A stretch of DNA of 64,000 nt from DASUPK01 sp963804595 (GTDB lineage: Bacteria; Actinomycetota; Thermoleophilia; Solirubrobacterales; 70-9), in contig CAWDQZ010000019.1 in assembly GCA_963804595.1 (NCBI GenBank), positions 216,084 to 280,083 of the forward strand, given 5' to 3'. The first letter of the stretch is position 1; each line of letters begins with the position of its first letter. Positions 42,678-51,829 of the stretch are shown piece by piece. The notes under the pieces are model-generated. The model was not told the DNA's origin. It ran no database searches and was given only the letters and a program-made list of their open reading frames with translations. The translations under genes were made by a program, and so were the position numbers.

Positions 42678-43264
42678 CCGCCGAAGGGCTCCCTGCCCGG
42701 GGGCAGCTCGTCTCCGTCGCGGATCTCCTGTCCGCTCCCCTCGATGTCATCGGGACGGGGCTCGGTTCGACGAGGCGGGGCGGGCGGCTCCTCCCATCCG
42801 AAGGGATCCTCCGGTCCGGGCCGGCGGCCTGGTCCCGCCGGGCCGTTCGGAGCGGGCCGTGGGCCACGACGGGGTGTCCCGAAGCTCCAGACGGCGCCCC
42901 CGAGCGCGAGCCGGCGTCGCACGAAGCGGGCTGAGATCGTCCTGATCAGCGCGCGCGTCGGCGGGATCAGGAAGATCAGACCGACGATGTCCGTCAGGAA
43001 ACCGGGCGTGATCAACAGGGCGCCGCCGAAGATGATCAGAACGCCGTCGAAGACCTCCCTGTGTGGCACCCGCCCTTCCGCCAACGCGCGATTGAACCGG
43101 ATCCAGGCGGCTCGACCCTGGTGCCGCAGCAGAAGCGAGCCGAGCAGCGCGTCAGCGAGGAGGAGGAAGAGGGTGGGCCCCACCCCGATCGCGTCGCCCA
43201 CCTGGATGATCACGTAGAGCTCCGCGATCGGCACGACGATGAAGATCAGGACCAAGAACCACAT
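42674..43264 (-). CDS. fxsA: FxsA-family membrane protein
   Basis: A 196-residue protein. Residues 1-110 are the FxsA domain (FLVLIFIVVPIAELYVIIQ, then the GGALLITPGFLTDIVGL motif) with three or four helices. The rest is a proline/glycine-rich cytoplasmic tail absent from E. coli FxsA. FxsA is known for interfering with phage F exclusion; its general function is unknown. First gene of a three-gene operon. Confidence 0.85.
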   Translation of the reverse strand: MWFLVLIFIVVPIAELYVIIQVGDAIGVGPTLFLLLADALLGSLLLRHQGRAAWIRFNRALAEGRVPHREVFDGVLIIFGGALLITPGFLTDIVGLIFLIPPTRALIRTISARFVRRRLALGGAVWSFGTPRRGPRPAPNGPAGPGRRPGPEDPFGWEEPPAPPRRTEPRPDDIEGSGQEIRDGDELPPGREPFGG

Positions 43265-43291
43265 GGGGGCAAGGCTACCCAGGCGACGCCT

Positions 43292-43297
43292 TATCCT
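43292..43297 (+). promoter_or_regulatory. -10 box TATCCT for the MIP18 operon
   Basis: Seven bases lie between this hexamer and the ATG at 43305, consistent with a leaderless transcript for the two-gene unit. Confidence 0.4.
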
Positions 43298-43304
43298 TAG
43301 TTCG

Positions 43305-43532
43305 ATGAATCGCGAGCAGGCTCAACGCGAGCGCGACCGGATGGCGGCCGAACACCCTGAGGTGACCTGGCTCGTCGCCGAGCAAGGGGCCGGTGACTGG
43401 GCGGTTGTCAAGGTAGGTCTCCCTCCGGCCGACGGGCCCGAACGGTCGGCGATGGAGGCGCGCCCGAAGCCCGACTACGCTGGTGATCCAAGATCCTCGC
43501 AAGCTCAAAACGCTCCCTACGGGAATTTCTGA
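43305..43532 (+). CDS. small hydrophilic protein upstream of MIP18 gene
   Basis: A 75-residue protein (MNREQAQRERDRMAAEHPEV at the start). Its stop overlaps the ATG of the MIP18-family gene (TGATG), so translation is coupled. No family recognised. Confidence 0.65.
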   Translation: MNREQAQRERDRMAAEHPEVTWLVAEQGAGDWAVVKVGLPPADGPERSAMEARPKPDYAGDPRSSQAQNAPYGNF

Positions 43533-43840
43533 TGGCGACAGGAACCGCGACAGAAGACGACATCTACGAGGCGCTCGAGGAGGTCATCGACCCGGAGCTC
43601 GGCCTCGACTTCGTCTCCCTCGGCCTGGTCTACGACGTCGAGGTCGAGAACGACGAGGTCTACGTCACCTTCACCCTGACGACGCCCGCCTGCCCGATCG
43701 GGCCGCAGGTGTCAGAGCAGATGCGCGAGTTCGTCGGCCAGCTTCAGGGCGTCAACAAGGTGCACCCGAAGATGGTCTTCGACCCGCCCTGGTCCCCGGA
43801 GATGATGAGCGAGGACGCGAAGTTCGCTTTGGGCTACTAA
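43532..43840 (+). CDS. MIP18/SufT-family (DUF59) Fe-S assembly factor
   Basis: A single 102-residue DUF59 domain with EVIDPELGLDFVSLGLVYDV and the conserved TTPACPIG cysteine motif. This family aids iron-sulfur cluster maturation (SufT, PaaD). It stands apart from any suf operon. A fragment matching its C terminus occurs at 55.6 kb. A strong hairpin begins at its stop codon. Confidence 0.9.
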   Translation: MATGTATEDDIYEALEEVIDPELGLDFVSLGLVYDVEVENDEVYVTFTLTTPACPIGPQVSEQMREFVGQLQGVNKVHPKMVFDPPWSPEMMSEDAKFALGY

Positions 43841-43860
43841 ACCGCTTGGTTAAGCGGTTT
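43839..43860 (+). terminator. 9-bp hairpin at the end of the MIP18 gene
   Basis: Arms AAACCGCTT and AAGCGGTTT are perfect with loop GGTT, starting inside the stop codon. There is no long U tract after it, only GTTT in the stem, so it is a likely but not canonical terminator. A 10-bp direct repeat (ACTGCAGCCC at 43881 and 43893) follows. Confidence 0.5.
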
Positions 43861-43941
43861 GCGCCGCCTTCGAAATGGCCACTGCAGCCCAAACTGCAGC
43901 CCGGAGAGCGCGCACGGTGAGCCACAGGCGCGAAACACGAG

Positions 43942-44115
43942 GTGAACGCGCAGCGTCTCGCAGCGGAGGCGCTGGGAGCGCAAAAGTCCCGCGAGTGGGA
44001 TCCCGCTCCTGCAGGTGCGTCTGCTGCTGCCGATAGCGAGGCGGCGGGCAGGCGGCGTGAATGGGCCGAGGCGGTCGGCGCCGTGAACTCAGCGAAGGAT
44101 TGGGCGCGGTCTTAA
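43942..44115 (+). CDS. possible small orphan protein
   Basis: A 57-residue GTG-started frame rich in Ala, Glu and Arg with two REW motifs. It lies in the 436-bp space 43841-44276 that is otherwise without genes. The ribosome-binding site is weak. It could be chance or a remnant. Confidence 0.25.
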   Translation: MNAQRLAAEALGAQKSREWDPAPAGASAAADSEAAGRRREWAEAVGAVNSAKDWARS

Positions 44116-44276
44116 CGCGAGATGGTGGACGACGCGAAGGCGCGCAATGAACCTGGCAACAGAATCACCGACAGGGGAAGGTGGCCCAAGCCCGGGTCTC
44201 GCCCGAGCTCGCCCGCCAAGGTCGTGAGATGCAATCGGCCGATCCAGATCAAGACCTTTGAGGTCTGATGCTTGGC

Positions 44277-44684
44277 CTACTCCGACAGCCCGGCGGCTTC
44301 GAGGGCATTAGACCGGTCGTCGTAATTCTCCACCCGGATGATCTTGCCATCGCTGATGGTGGCGATCTGAGCCCACTCCATATCCATGGCAAGTCCGCTC
44401 TCCCGACCTCTCCCGCGCTGCCATGCGAGCGTTACGACACGTCCATCGGGAGCGACGAGTATGTCGTCAACGCCCGCTTCATAGTCCGTCCAAACCTCCA
44501 GCCATTCGGACAAAAAGCGGCGAACGCCCTCAGTGCCCTGGTACCTACGGTCGGGCCATTCACGAAAGTGCGCCATGTCCCAGGCGATCTCGCGGTCCCA
44601 GTAATCGGCAAACATGCCGTCCAGGTCGCCGCGACGCCACGCATTCCAGGACCGACGTACAAGTTCCACGTTCTCCTCCGACAT
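44277..44684 (-). CDS. SnoaL/NTF2-like protein, paralogue 1
   Basis: A 135-residue SnoaL-like domain: MSEENVELVRRSWNAWRRGD at the N terminus, aromatic cone residues, and the shared C terminus ALEAAGLSE. Such proteins are numerous in Thermoleophilia and are mostly uncharacterised; they may act as isomerases, hydrolases or binding proteins. It is driven from a GATACT box 9 bp before the ATG with no ribosome-binding site. Confidence 0.85.
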   Translation of the reverse strand: MSEENVELVRRSWNAWRRGDLDGMFADYWDREIAWDMAHFREWPDRRYQGTEGVRRFLSEWLEVWTDYEAGVDDILVAPDGRVVTLAWQRGRGRESGLAMDMEWAQIATISDGKIIRVENYDDRSNALEAAGLSE

Positions 44685-44703
44685 CGCCCACGCAGTATCT
44701 CGC
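44685..44703 (-). promoter_or_regulatory. shared SnoaL-type leader with GATACT
   Basis: GATACT (44699-44694 on the minus strand) is followed by GCGTGGGCG and then the ATG. The same string occurs at five other starts or fragments in the window. The 9-bp spacing fits leaderless initiation. Confidence 0.55.
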
Positions 44704-44768
44704 TCGGCGTTTTTGCGCGGCGCGGTGGAACAGTGAGCCGGGAACGGCTCCTAAAAAAAGTCCCGCGC

Positions 44769-45170
44769 CTACTCCGACAGCCCGGCGGCTTCGAGGGCCT
44801 GATTTCTCTCGCGGTGTGACGACCGGCGACTGATCTTCCCGTCATGGAACGTCCACACGTGGAAGAACCGATTCCAGATCTCTGTATCGCTCCCTTTCAG
44901 TCGTCCGCCGTCGCGAACGGCGGTCACGACGTGCTGCTCGTCGGCATGGACGACCTCGATAAGTTCGATCCTGAAGTCCTCGAACGTCTCCGTGTATCCG
45001 CGCAGCGCGGCCTCCGAGGCCTCGACGCCGGAAATGACTCCGAGATCCGGCCCTGCGTCGGTCAAGTCCACTTCATACTCCGGGTCGAAAAGCTCCGAAG
45101 GCGCGTCCCACAGGTTGGCGCTGACCTCTTCGTAGACCCGCCGAACGATCTCGACGTTCTCCTCCGACAT
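44769..45170 (-). CDS. SnoaL/NTF2-like protein, paralogue 2
   Basis: A 133-residue paralogue with the same MSEENVEIVRR start and QALEAAGLSE end but a different middle (VYEEVSANLWDAPSELFDPEYE). It lies 84 bp upstream of paralogue 1 on the same strand with its own promoter. A T7 run directly follows its stop on the minus strand, but the hairpin comes after it, so it is not a standard terminator. Confidence 0.85.
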   Translation of the reverse strand: MSEENVEIVRRVYEEVSANLWDAPSELFDPEYEVDLTDAGPDLGVISGVEASEAALRGYTETFEDFRIELIEVVHADEQHVVTAVRDGGRLKGSDTEIWNRFFHVWTFHDGKISRRSSHRERNQALEAAGLSE

Positions 45171-45208
45171 CGCCCGTCCAGTATCTCCGGGGGTAGGGGA
45201 GGTCGCAA
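45171..45208 (-). promoter_or_regulatory. promoter of SnoaL paralogue 2 with -35 and -10
   Basis: GATACT (45185-45180) lies 9 bp before the ATG. TTGCGA, 17 bp further upstream, is the best -35 among the family of leaders. Confidence 0.5.
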
Positions 45209-45240
45209 GCCTGCCACCTGCGCCCGAGAAACCTCGCCGG

Positions 45241-45318
45241 TCAGGACTCCGGGAGGCAGAGAAGGGTGACTACCGCGACCACAAACGTGATGACCAGGAT
45301 GAGGCTGAGGGTGTCCAC
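45241..45318 (-). CDS. possible 25-residue membrane peptide
   Basis: A GTG-started micro-frame encodes one hydrophobic helix (LSLILVITFVVAVVTLLCL) with short polar ends. GAGGTAG lies close upstream of the start. The size and shape recall single-helix peptides such as KdpF, but no kdp genes are near. The remainder of the gap 45171-45436 shows no gene. Confidence 0.3.
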   Translation of the reverse strand: MDTLSLILVITFVVAVVTLLCLPES

Positions 45319-45436
45319 CTACCTCAGTAAGCGTCTGTCCCGGACCATGGGTTACGGGGTGCAGGGAAGGGTCAGAAATGAGATCGCCACGCCTGAAAGA
45401 CCGCCGGGTGCGTTCGTGTAAAGGAAACGCGCGCGC

Positions 45437-45776
45437 TTGAACGCAGATCCCCAACGCATTGCGCATCCGCAGGATGGGAGCGCTGAGTGTCTCCATTGCG
45501 GGCGACGAATCTGGCCGCGTCGGCGTGGTCACGTCTTTTGCTCGCGCGCATGCCGCCACAAGGGAGAGCGGCCGTTGAGGGAGCGGATGGAGGTCGATCG
45601 ACCCCGAACAGGTCAAGCGGCTCTTCGACCCCGACCGCGACCCGGAGGAGCGCGTCCGCGAGGACGACTGGTTCCCCGGCCCCTCGGACCCTGAATGGCG
45701 AAGCCTCTACGCGGCCGAAACGGTCGGGGGCCGGCGGCGCTGGTACATGAACCTGTCGATGGAGGAAGAGCTATGA
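45437..45776 (+). pseudogene. zinc-finger protein gene split by a one-base frameshift
   Basis: The first frame gives a treble-clef-like zinc motif (CLHCGRRIWPRRRGHVFCSRAC) ending at RMEVD. Coding quality then moves to another frame, which reads PEQVKRLFDPDRDPEERVRE and continues to YMNLSMEEEL and TGA at 45774. One extra C near 45597-45600 (GTCGATC before GACCCCGAA) accounts for the shift. Repaired, it would be about 112 residues. The TTG start is tentative. Function unknown; sequencing error is possible. Confidence 0.55.
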
Positions 45777-45945
45777 GCGAGCGCCGGGAGCGCCGCTTCA
45801 CCATGCATGGGTCCCGCTTACGCCGCCTTACATGGGGCGTAAATCGGGCCGGTAGCGTCGTTCCGGGTAAGGAAGGCCCAATCAAAGGGAGCAATGGCGT
45901 CTGCAGCAACCTGACGGGCAGGGGACCCAGAAAGGAGTGGCAGGT

Positions 45946-46431
45946 ATGCCACTACGCAGACTGATTTTCCTCTCGAGCTTGGTGCTCGCGGTCGCCGCTC
46001 TAAGCCCGGCAATGGCGCTGGGGGCGGCAAACGGCACCGACCGCCCGGTGAGCGGCACAAGCACATCGACCACGATCCTCAACACCGCCACGGGGATTGG
46101 AGTTAGCGACGGGATCGGCGAGCTCTCGCACCTCGGGGCGTTCACCTTCCACAACGACTTCACGTCGTTCACGGTTACTGGTCCGAACACATTCAGCTAT
46201 ACCCTGACGACAATCTGGGTGGCGGCGAACGGCGACGAGTTCTTCTCGACCGGTACGGCGACGGGGACGCTGACGGCCGGAATCAAGTCGACACTCGTCA
46301 GCACGATCACTGGCGGCACCGGTCGCTTCGCCGACGCTAGCGGGACGATTACGTCCAGCGTCATCAGCGTAAACGTCTCGCCCGGCGTGCTCCACGACAC
46401 CGAGATTCACGAAGGACAGATCAGCTACTAA
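45946..46431 (+). CDS. secreted beta-barrel-like protein
   Basis: A 161-residue protein with a clear signal peptide (PLRRLIFLSSLVLAVAALSP, cleavage near AMALGA). The mature domain contains GTGRFADASGTITSS, a phrase common in allene-oxide-cyclase/dirigent-like barrels. AGAAAGGAG lies 9 bp upstream of the ATG. Function unknown. Confidence 0.75.
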   Translation: MPLRRLIFLSSLVLAVAALSPAMALGAANGTDRPVSGTSTSTTILNTATGIGVSDGIGELSHLGAFTFHNDFTSFTVTGPNTFSYTLTTIWVAANGDEFFSTGTATGTLTAGIKSTLVSTITGGTGRFADASGTITSSVISVNVSPGVLHDTEIHEGQISY

Positions 46432-46518
46432 CTGGGAGCCCGCTTCGCCGTGAACGCGCAACTCTCGGCGCCCCCGATCGAAAAGGGACAGAATCCCCGT
46501 TCGAGGGGACGTTCGGCG

Positions 46519-46524
46519 TAGAAT
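46519..46524 (+). promoter_or_regulatory. TAGAAT -10 box for the SARP-STAND gene
   Basis: This is the only -10-like hexamer in the 130-bp space before the gene and lies 38 bp before its GTG. There is no clear -35 hexamer. GGGGGGAG before the GTG supplies a ribosome-binding site. Confidence 0.35.
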
Positions 46525-46562
46525 CGTCGACGGGTGGGCTCACCGGGGGGAGTGAGCGAAGA

Positions 46563-49500
46563 GTGGCCTTCGAGATAAAAGTCCTCGGCCGCGTCGATCT
46601 CCTGATCGACGGTGAAGCCGTTCCGCTCGGAGGAAGCAAGCAGCGAGCCGTTCTGGCAATGCTGTCCCTGCCCGCCAATCGCACCCTCAGCGCGGACGAG
46701 TTGATCGATGGGCTGTGGGGCGAGCGGCCGCCGGCGAGTGCCGCCAAGATGGTGCAGCTATACGTCTCGCGCCTGCGCAAGGCGATCGATGCCAACGGCT
46801 CCGGCGCCCGAATCGTCACCCGCGGCCGTGGCTACGAGCTCCGGGTCGCCGCCGACGCCGTGGACGCGGCGCGCTTCGAGCGCCTGGTCGAGGAGGCCGC
46901 GCGCGGGCCGGCTAGCGCCGCGGGGGGCAAACGGCGCGGCCGGTGCCGCGCTCGAGCTCTGGCACGGGGCGCCACTCGCCGATGTCGCCGAGGAGCCCTT
47001 CGCCTCAGCCGAGGTCCGCAGGCTCGAGGAGCTCCACCTGCGAGCGATCGAGCTGGCGATCGACGCCGAGCTCGCCGCCGGCCGACACAGGGAGGTGATC
47101 GCCGAGCTCGAGGCGCTGATCGCCGAGCACCCGACCCACGAGCGCTTCCACGCCCAGCGCGTGCTCGCCCTCTACCGCGCCGGGCGGCAATCCGACGCCA
47201 CCGAGGCCTACCGCGAGGCGAGCCGGACCCTGGTCGCGGAGATCGGGGCGGGACCCGGCCCCGAGCTCCGCGAGCTCCAGGAGGCCATCCTCCGTCAGGA
47301 CCCGGCCCTCGACGCGCGCCCCCTCCAGCAGGAGCTGCCGCCTCAGCTCGAGGCTGGCTCTCCGCTCCTCGCCGGGCGCGAGCGCGAGTTGCGTTGGCTG
47401 CGCAAGCGCTGGGCGGAGGCCGAGAGGGGAGGGGCCCGAGTTGCGCTCGTCGGCGGCCCCGGCGGCATCGGCAAGACCCGCCTCGCGGCCGAGCTCGCCG
47501 CGGAGGTCCAGCGCAGCGGGGCGGCGGTCCTCTATGCGGCGGGCGCCGGCTCCGCCGAGGCGGCCCTGGAGGCGATCCGTGCCGCGGAGAGGAGCGAGCA
47601 CGCCACCCTGGTGGTGCTGGACGATGCCGACGACGCTTCCCCCTCCATCCTCGAGGCCGCTTCTGCCCTCGCGGAAGGATCGCCCGAATTCGCCCTGCTC
47701 GTGCTGGTGCTGCACCGGGACGAGCAGGGCCCGCCGGCATTCGCCGAGGTGAGTCAGCGGCTCGTGTTGCGCTCCCTGCGGACCGACGCCGCGGCGGAGA
47801 TCGCCGAGCTCTACGCGCCCGCGGAAGCAGCCGCAATGCCGCCCGACACGCTGATGGCCGAGAGCGAGGGCGTGCCGCTGCGGATCCATCGGGCGGCCAG
47901 CGGCTGGGCCCAGGCGCTGGCCGCGGAGAGGTTGGAGGCAACGGCGGGGAGGGCTGCCAATGGGCGCGGCGGCCTGCGCGCGGCGGAGACCGAGGTTGCC
48001 GACAGCGTCGCCCAGTTGCAGCTCGCCCGCGAGCGAACGAGCCTCTACCTGGTCGCCGAGCCGACCGATCCTTCGGAATCCGAGGTCTGCCCGTTCCGTG
48101 GCCTGGCGCCGTTCGACGCCGCCCACGCCGAGTACTTCTTCGGCCGCGAGCGGCTGGTGGCGGATCTGGTGGCGCGCCTGGTCGGCTCCACCCTGATCGC
48201 GGTCATCGGACCGTCGGGGAGCGGCAAGTCATCGCTGATCCGCGCCGGGCTGCTGTCGTCGCTGGCGGAGGGCGTCCTTCCCGGCTCCGAGCGCTGGCGG
48301 CAGGGGCTGATGCGGCCCGGCGAGCATCCGGTGGCGGAACTGGCCCGCGCCCTGGCTCGGCTTGCCCCCAGTGCGGGACAGCCGGCGAGCGTCGACCCGC
48401 TCGCCTCGGCCCTGGAGGCCGTCCGGCCAGGGGAGCGCATCGTCCTGGGGGTCGATCAGCTCGAGGAGATCTTCACCGCCTGCCGCGACGAGGGCGAGCG
48501 GGCCGCCTTCGTGGAGGCGATCGTCGCGATCGCGGCCGACCCCGACCAGCGGGCCCTGGTGGTGCTCGGGATCCGAGCCGACTTCTATGGCCGCTGCGCC
48601 GAATACCCGGGGCTCGCTGCGCAGATGAGTGCAAACAACGTGCTCGTCGGGCCGATGCGCCGCGAGGAGCTGCGCCGGGCGATCGAGCTTCCCGCCCGCC
48701 GGGCGGGGCTGCGGGTGGAGCCGTCGCTCAGCTCGGCGCTCGTCGGCGACGTCGCCGACCAGACCGGAGGGCTGCCGTTGCTCTCTACCACCCTGGTCGA
48801 GCTCTGGCAGGAGCGCAGCGGCCGCACCCTGCGCCGCTCCGCCTACGAGCGAAGCGGCGGCGTCAACGGGGCGGTGGCCCGGCTCGCTGAGCGCGCCTAC
48901 GGGCGGCTCAGCCCGCCCGAGCGCGAGGGCGCGCGGGCGATGCTCCTGCGGCTCACCGACGCCGAGCAGCCGGTGCCGGTCAGCAGGCGGGTCGCACTCT
49001 CCGAGCTGGAGACCGAGCGCGACGAGGACGCGGCAGCCGCCCTCGCGGTTCTCACCGAGAGCCGCCTGGTGACGGTCGACGAGGAGTCGGTCGAGCTCGC
49101 CCACGAGGCCCTCCTGCGGGAGTGGCCTCGCCTCCGTGCCTGGCTCGCGGAGGACCTCGACGGCCGGCGCGTTCACCAGCATCTGATCAATGCCGCCGCC
49201 GAGTGGGAGAGGTCTGGGCGAGACACGGCGGAGCTCTATCGCGGCGCCCGGCTCGCTGCTGCGCTCGACTGGGCGGAGAGCCACGATCCGGAACTGAACG
49301 AGCTCGAGCGCGCCTTCCTCGGCGAGAGCCAGGCGGCGAGCGAGCGCGAGGCGGAGCGCCAGCGCCGTGCCAATCGCCGGCTCCGGTCGCTCCTGGCCGG
49401 CGTCGGCGTCCTGCTCGCCGCCGCCGTGATCGGCGGCGTGATTGCCGTCTCGCAGCGCCAGGAGGCGCGGAGCGCAGCGAGGGCCGAAGCCGCGCAGCGG

Positions 49501-50856
49501 CTCGCCGCCCAGGCTCTGACCGAGGACCGCCCCGATCAGGCGCTGCGACTCGCCGCCGCGGGCGTCGCCCTCGACGACTCCGCCGCCACCCGCTCCAACC
49601 TGCTCTCGACCCTCCAGCGGAGCCCCGCCATGCTCCGCGTCCTGCCCGCGGAGGGCGAGAATCTCGGCCCGGCCGCCCTTAGCCCCGACGGAGGCACGCT
49701 CGCGGTCGGCGATCGAAGCGGGACCGTGACGGTCTTCGACACGGCGGCAGGAGAGCGGATCGGCCAGTACAGGGCGCAGGGCGACGTCGCCGGGGGCGAA
49801 TCGTTCATCGTCGACTTCAGCCCACGGGGCGACTCGATCGCGGTCGCTGTCATGCGTGCGCCCGATTACCAGACTGGAGAGGTGCAGGTCATCGACGCTC
49901 GCACGCTGCGCCTGCGCACCTCCATCTCCGTCGGAGCGCATCCCGGCGATCCCGCGGTGCCCGGGCAGCCCCTCCCGCTGGTCACGTATTCCCCGGACGG
50001 ACGAAGCCTGATCGTCGGTTACTCGGGCGAAGGGCCATTGTCCATCCGCCGGTTCGACGTCCGCAGCGGCTCGCCCATGGGTCGGGCCGCGCGCATTTCG
50101 CCCGGACTCTCATTCTCAGCAAACTACGAGGTGGCGTTTGAGCACCCCTCGCTGGTCCATCGAACCTCGAACCGGCGCCTGGTCTACGCGGATCCCGATG
50201 CGACCTATGTGATCGACGCGCAGACGCTGCGAGTCCGGCGCCGCTACCCGGTCGGCGCCTACACCACGGGCATCAGTGCCGACGGTGGCACGCTTGCGCT
50301 CGGCGGCGTGGACGGGAGCGTGCGGCTGCTCGACCTCAGCTCCGGGCGAGTGCGCAGGCTGGCGGAGCTTCACAACGTCGCGGTAACGAGCGAGGCCTTC
50401 AGCCCGGACGGCCGCACGCTGGCCACGGGGGAGGAGGACGGGACCGTGGTGGTCTGGGACCTGAAGCAGGAGAGGAGGGTCCAGGCTCTGGAGCGCACCG
50501 CGGCCAGCCCCGTCGCCGAGCCGGCGTCGGATCTGCAGCATGGGGGCGCGATCGAGACGCTGGAGGGCCACACCGAACCGGTGTGGGGCTCGGCCTTCAG
50601 CCCCGACGGTCGCACCCTCTACACGGCAAGCGACGACTCCAACGTCATCATCTGGGACGTGGCCGGCGATCGCGATGCACTCGGCCGGCTGCACCCCCAG
50701 ACGACGGGCGGCCTCCGCGGGCTCGAACGCACCGGCAGTGACCCCGCCGCTTTGGTGCGCCGCGCCTGCGCCATCGCGGGCGGCGGCCTCACCCCCGAGC
50801 AGTGGGCGGAGATCGTGCCGCAGCAGGACTACGTATCGACCTGTCCCTCCGGCTGA
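46563..50856 (+). CDS. SARP/BTAD regulator with two NTPase modules and WD40 repeats; one frameshift
   Basis: Repaired, the protein is about 1430 residues. In order: OmpR-type winged helix (1-95), BTAD helical domain, a first NTPase with P-loop GGPGGIGKTR, a second STAND-type NTPase (FRGLAPFDAAHAEYFFGRE, P-loop GPSGSGKSS), one predicted membrane helix (SLLAGVGVLLAAAVIGGVIA) and a C-terminal WD40-like propeller (FSPDGRTL repeats). Such proteins sense via the propeller and switch on nearby genes. The frame shifts by one base at a G6 run (46922-46927) between helix and BTAD. With five Gs the protein is continuous, so this is either a base-call error or a phase-variable tract. Confidence 0.85.
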
Positions 50857-51002
50857 CCCGCCACGCCGCTCCTCGGGGGCGGCCGACCGCGGATAAACCG
50901 AGCGTATACCGGCCTGTCTGAGGCTTCGCGCCGACAACAGGCCACGGGCCCTCGCCTCATCAGGAACCGGGACCCGAGGCCGCGACAGCAAGGAGGCCCG
51001 AG

Positions 51003-51494
51003 ATGAGGGCTTACACCATCACCAAGACGCGCCGAGCGAGGCCGAAGGCATGGCTGGGCGTTCTCGCGCTCGCCCTGGCCGTCGGCTCGCTTGCGGCGCC
51101 TGCGACCGCCGGCGCGGAGAACTCCTCCGCCAACTCGACACCGGCAGGCTCGATGCTCACCCCTGGCACGCCCGGTGGCTACTCCGGTGCGCCTATGCAA
51201 AAGGGCGACATCGGGGTTCCGCAAAAATACGCCAAGAGGACCGGCACACCGGCAGGCTCGATGCTCACCCCTGGTACGCCCGGTGGCTACTCCGGTGCGC
51301 CTATGCAAAAGGGCGGCATCGGCGATACCACGCTCGTCTCAGGCTCGCCGGCCCACGCCGATGGCGGGTTCGACTGGCTTAGCGCCGCGATCGGCGCTGC
51401 CGCGGCGATGGCCCTCGCGGCGCTCGGCGCTGCCGCGTTCCTGACCGCTCGCAGGCGCACGGCGGTCTCACCGTCGACGGCCTCGACGAGCTGA
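51003..51494 (+). CDS. surface protein with duplicated motif and C-terminal anchor
   Basis: A 163-residue protein with a signal peptide (to about 37), two copies of a 24-residue motif with the core TPAGSMLTPGTPGG 36 residues apart, and a C-terminal helix (about 127-148) followed by RRR. The layout resembles cell-surface proteins retained by a C-terminal anchor. AAGGAGG lies 6 bp upstream of the ATG. It follows the SARP-STAND gene by 146 bp and might be its target. Confidence 0.75.
   Translation: MRAYTITKTRRARPKAWLGVLALALAVGSLAAPATAGAENSSANSTPAGSMLTPGTPGGYSGAPMQKGDIGVPQKYAKRTGTPAGSMLTPGTPGGYSGAPMQKGGIGDTTLVSGSPAHADGGFDWLSAAIGAAAAMALAALGAAAFLTARRRTAVSPSTASTS
51138..51317 (+). repeat. in-frame tandem repeat within the surface-protein gene
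   Basis: Two units of about 72 bp (51138-51209 and 51246-51317) are almost identical at the DNA level, including silent positions, and start 108 bp apart. The near-identity indicates a recent duplication or gene conversion. Confidence 0.8.
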
Positions 51495-51678
51495 GGCCCT
51501 CGCCGGCGGTGGGCGCGGAGGAAAGAGGCGTGAGCCCGCCCACCTCCGCGCCCATCGCTGGCGAACGACGCAGGCCTCACGTTTCCGGATGATTCGGGCA
51601 CATTCAGCCAGCGAGGCTCGCTCTCGGAAAGGACGAGAACCAGTAGCGGGACCTCGACCGACCGCAGTGCCTTCGTTG

Positions 51679-51734
51679 CGCGAGAAGCAAGCGCCAGGTG
51701 GAAGAGCGCTCCTTTCCATGCAAAGCGGATAGCC
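51679..51734 (-). repeat. partial repeat element
   Basis: CGCGAGAAGCAAGCGCC followed by a GCTCCTTTCCATGCAAAGC unit. The same arrangement stands at the outer edge of long copy C (52586-52634). It lies in the 335-bp gap 51495-51829, which shows no gene. Confidence 0.65.
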
Positions 51735-51829
51735 ACAGCGGCGCTTTCGCAAGTTCCACCGTTCGATCTTCACGGCTTCGAAGCTGGTGATTTTCAGCTC
51801 GGCCGAGTGGGCCCGGCCGACTCCGCCCG

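Noticed and set aside
43880..44270. tRNA or tRNA-like attachment site near the accessory boundary
   Set aside because: No T-loop consensus or acceptor-stem pairing could be found by eye.
44753..44768. T7 run after SnoaL paralogue 2 as an intrinsic terminator
   Set aside because: On the transcribed strand the T run comes before the GAGCCG/CGGCTC hairpin, the wrong order for an intrinsic terminator.
45773..45964. 63-codon frame starting at ATGA overlap after the zinc-finger gene
   Set aside because: The coupling is suggestive but the composition is chance-like, it overlaps the ribosome-binding site and start of the secreted-protein gene, and no motif is visible.
48229..49941. Antisense open frame across the SARP-STAND gene
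   Set aside because: The composition is that of a complementary-strand artefact and the sense strand has clear NTPase and WD40 motifs.
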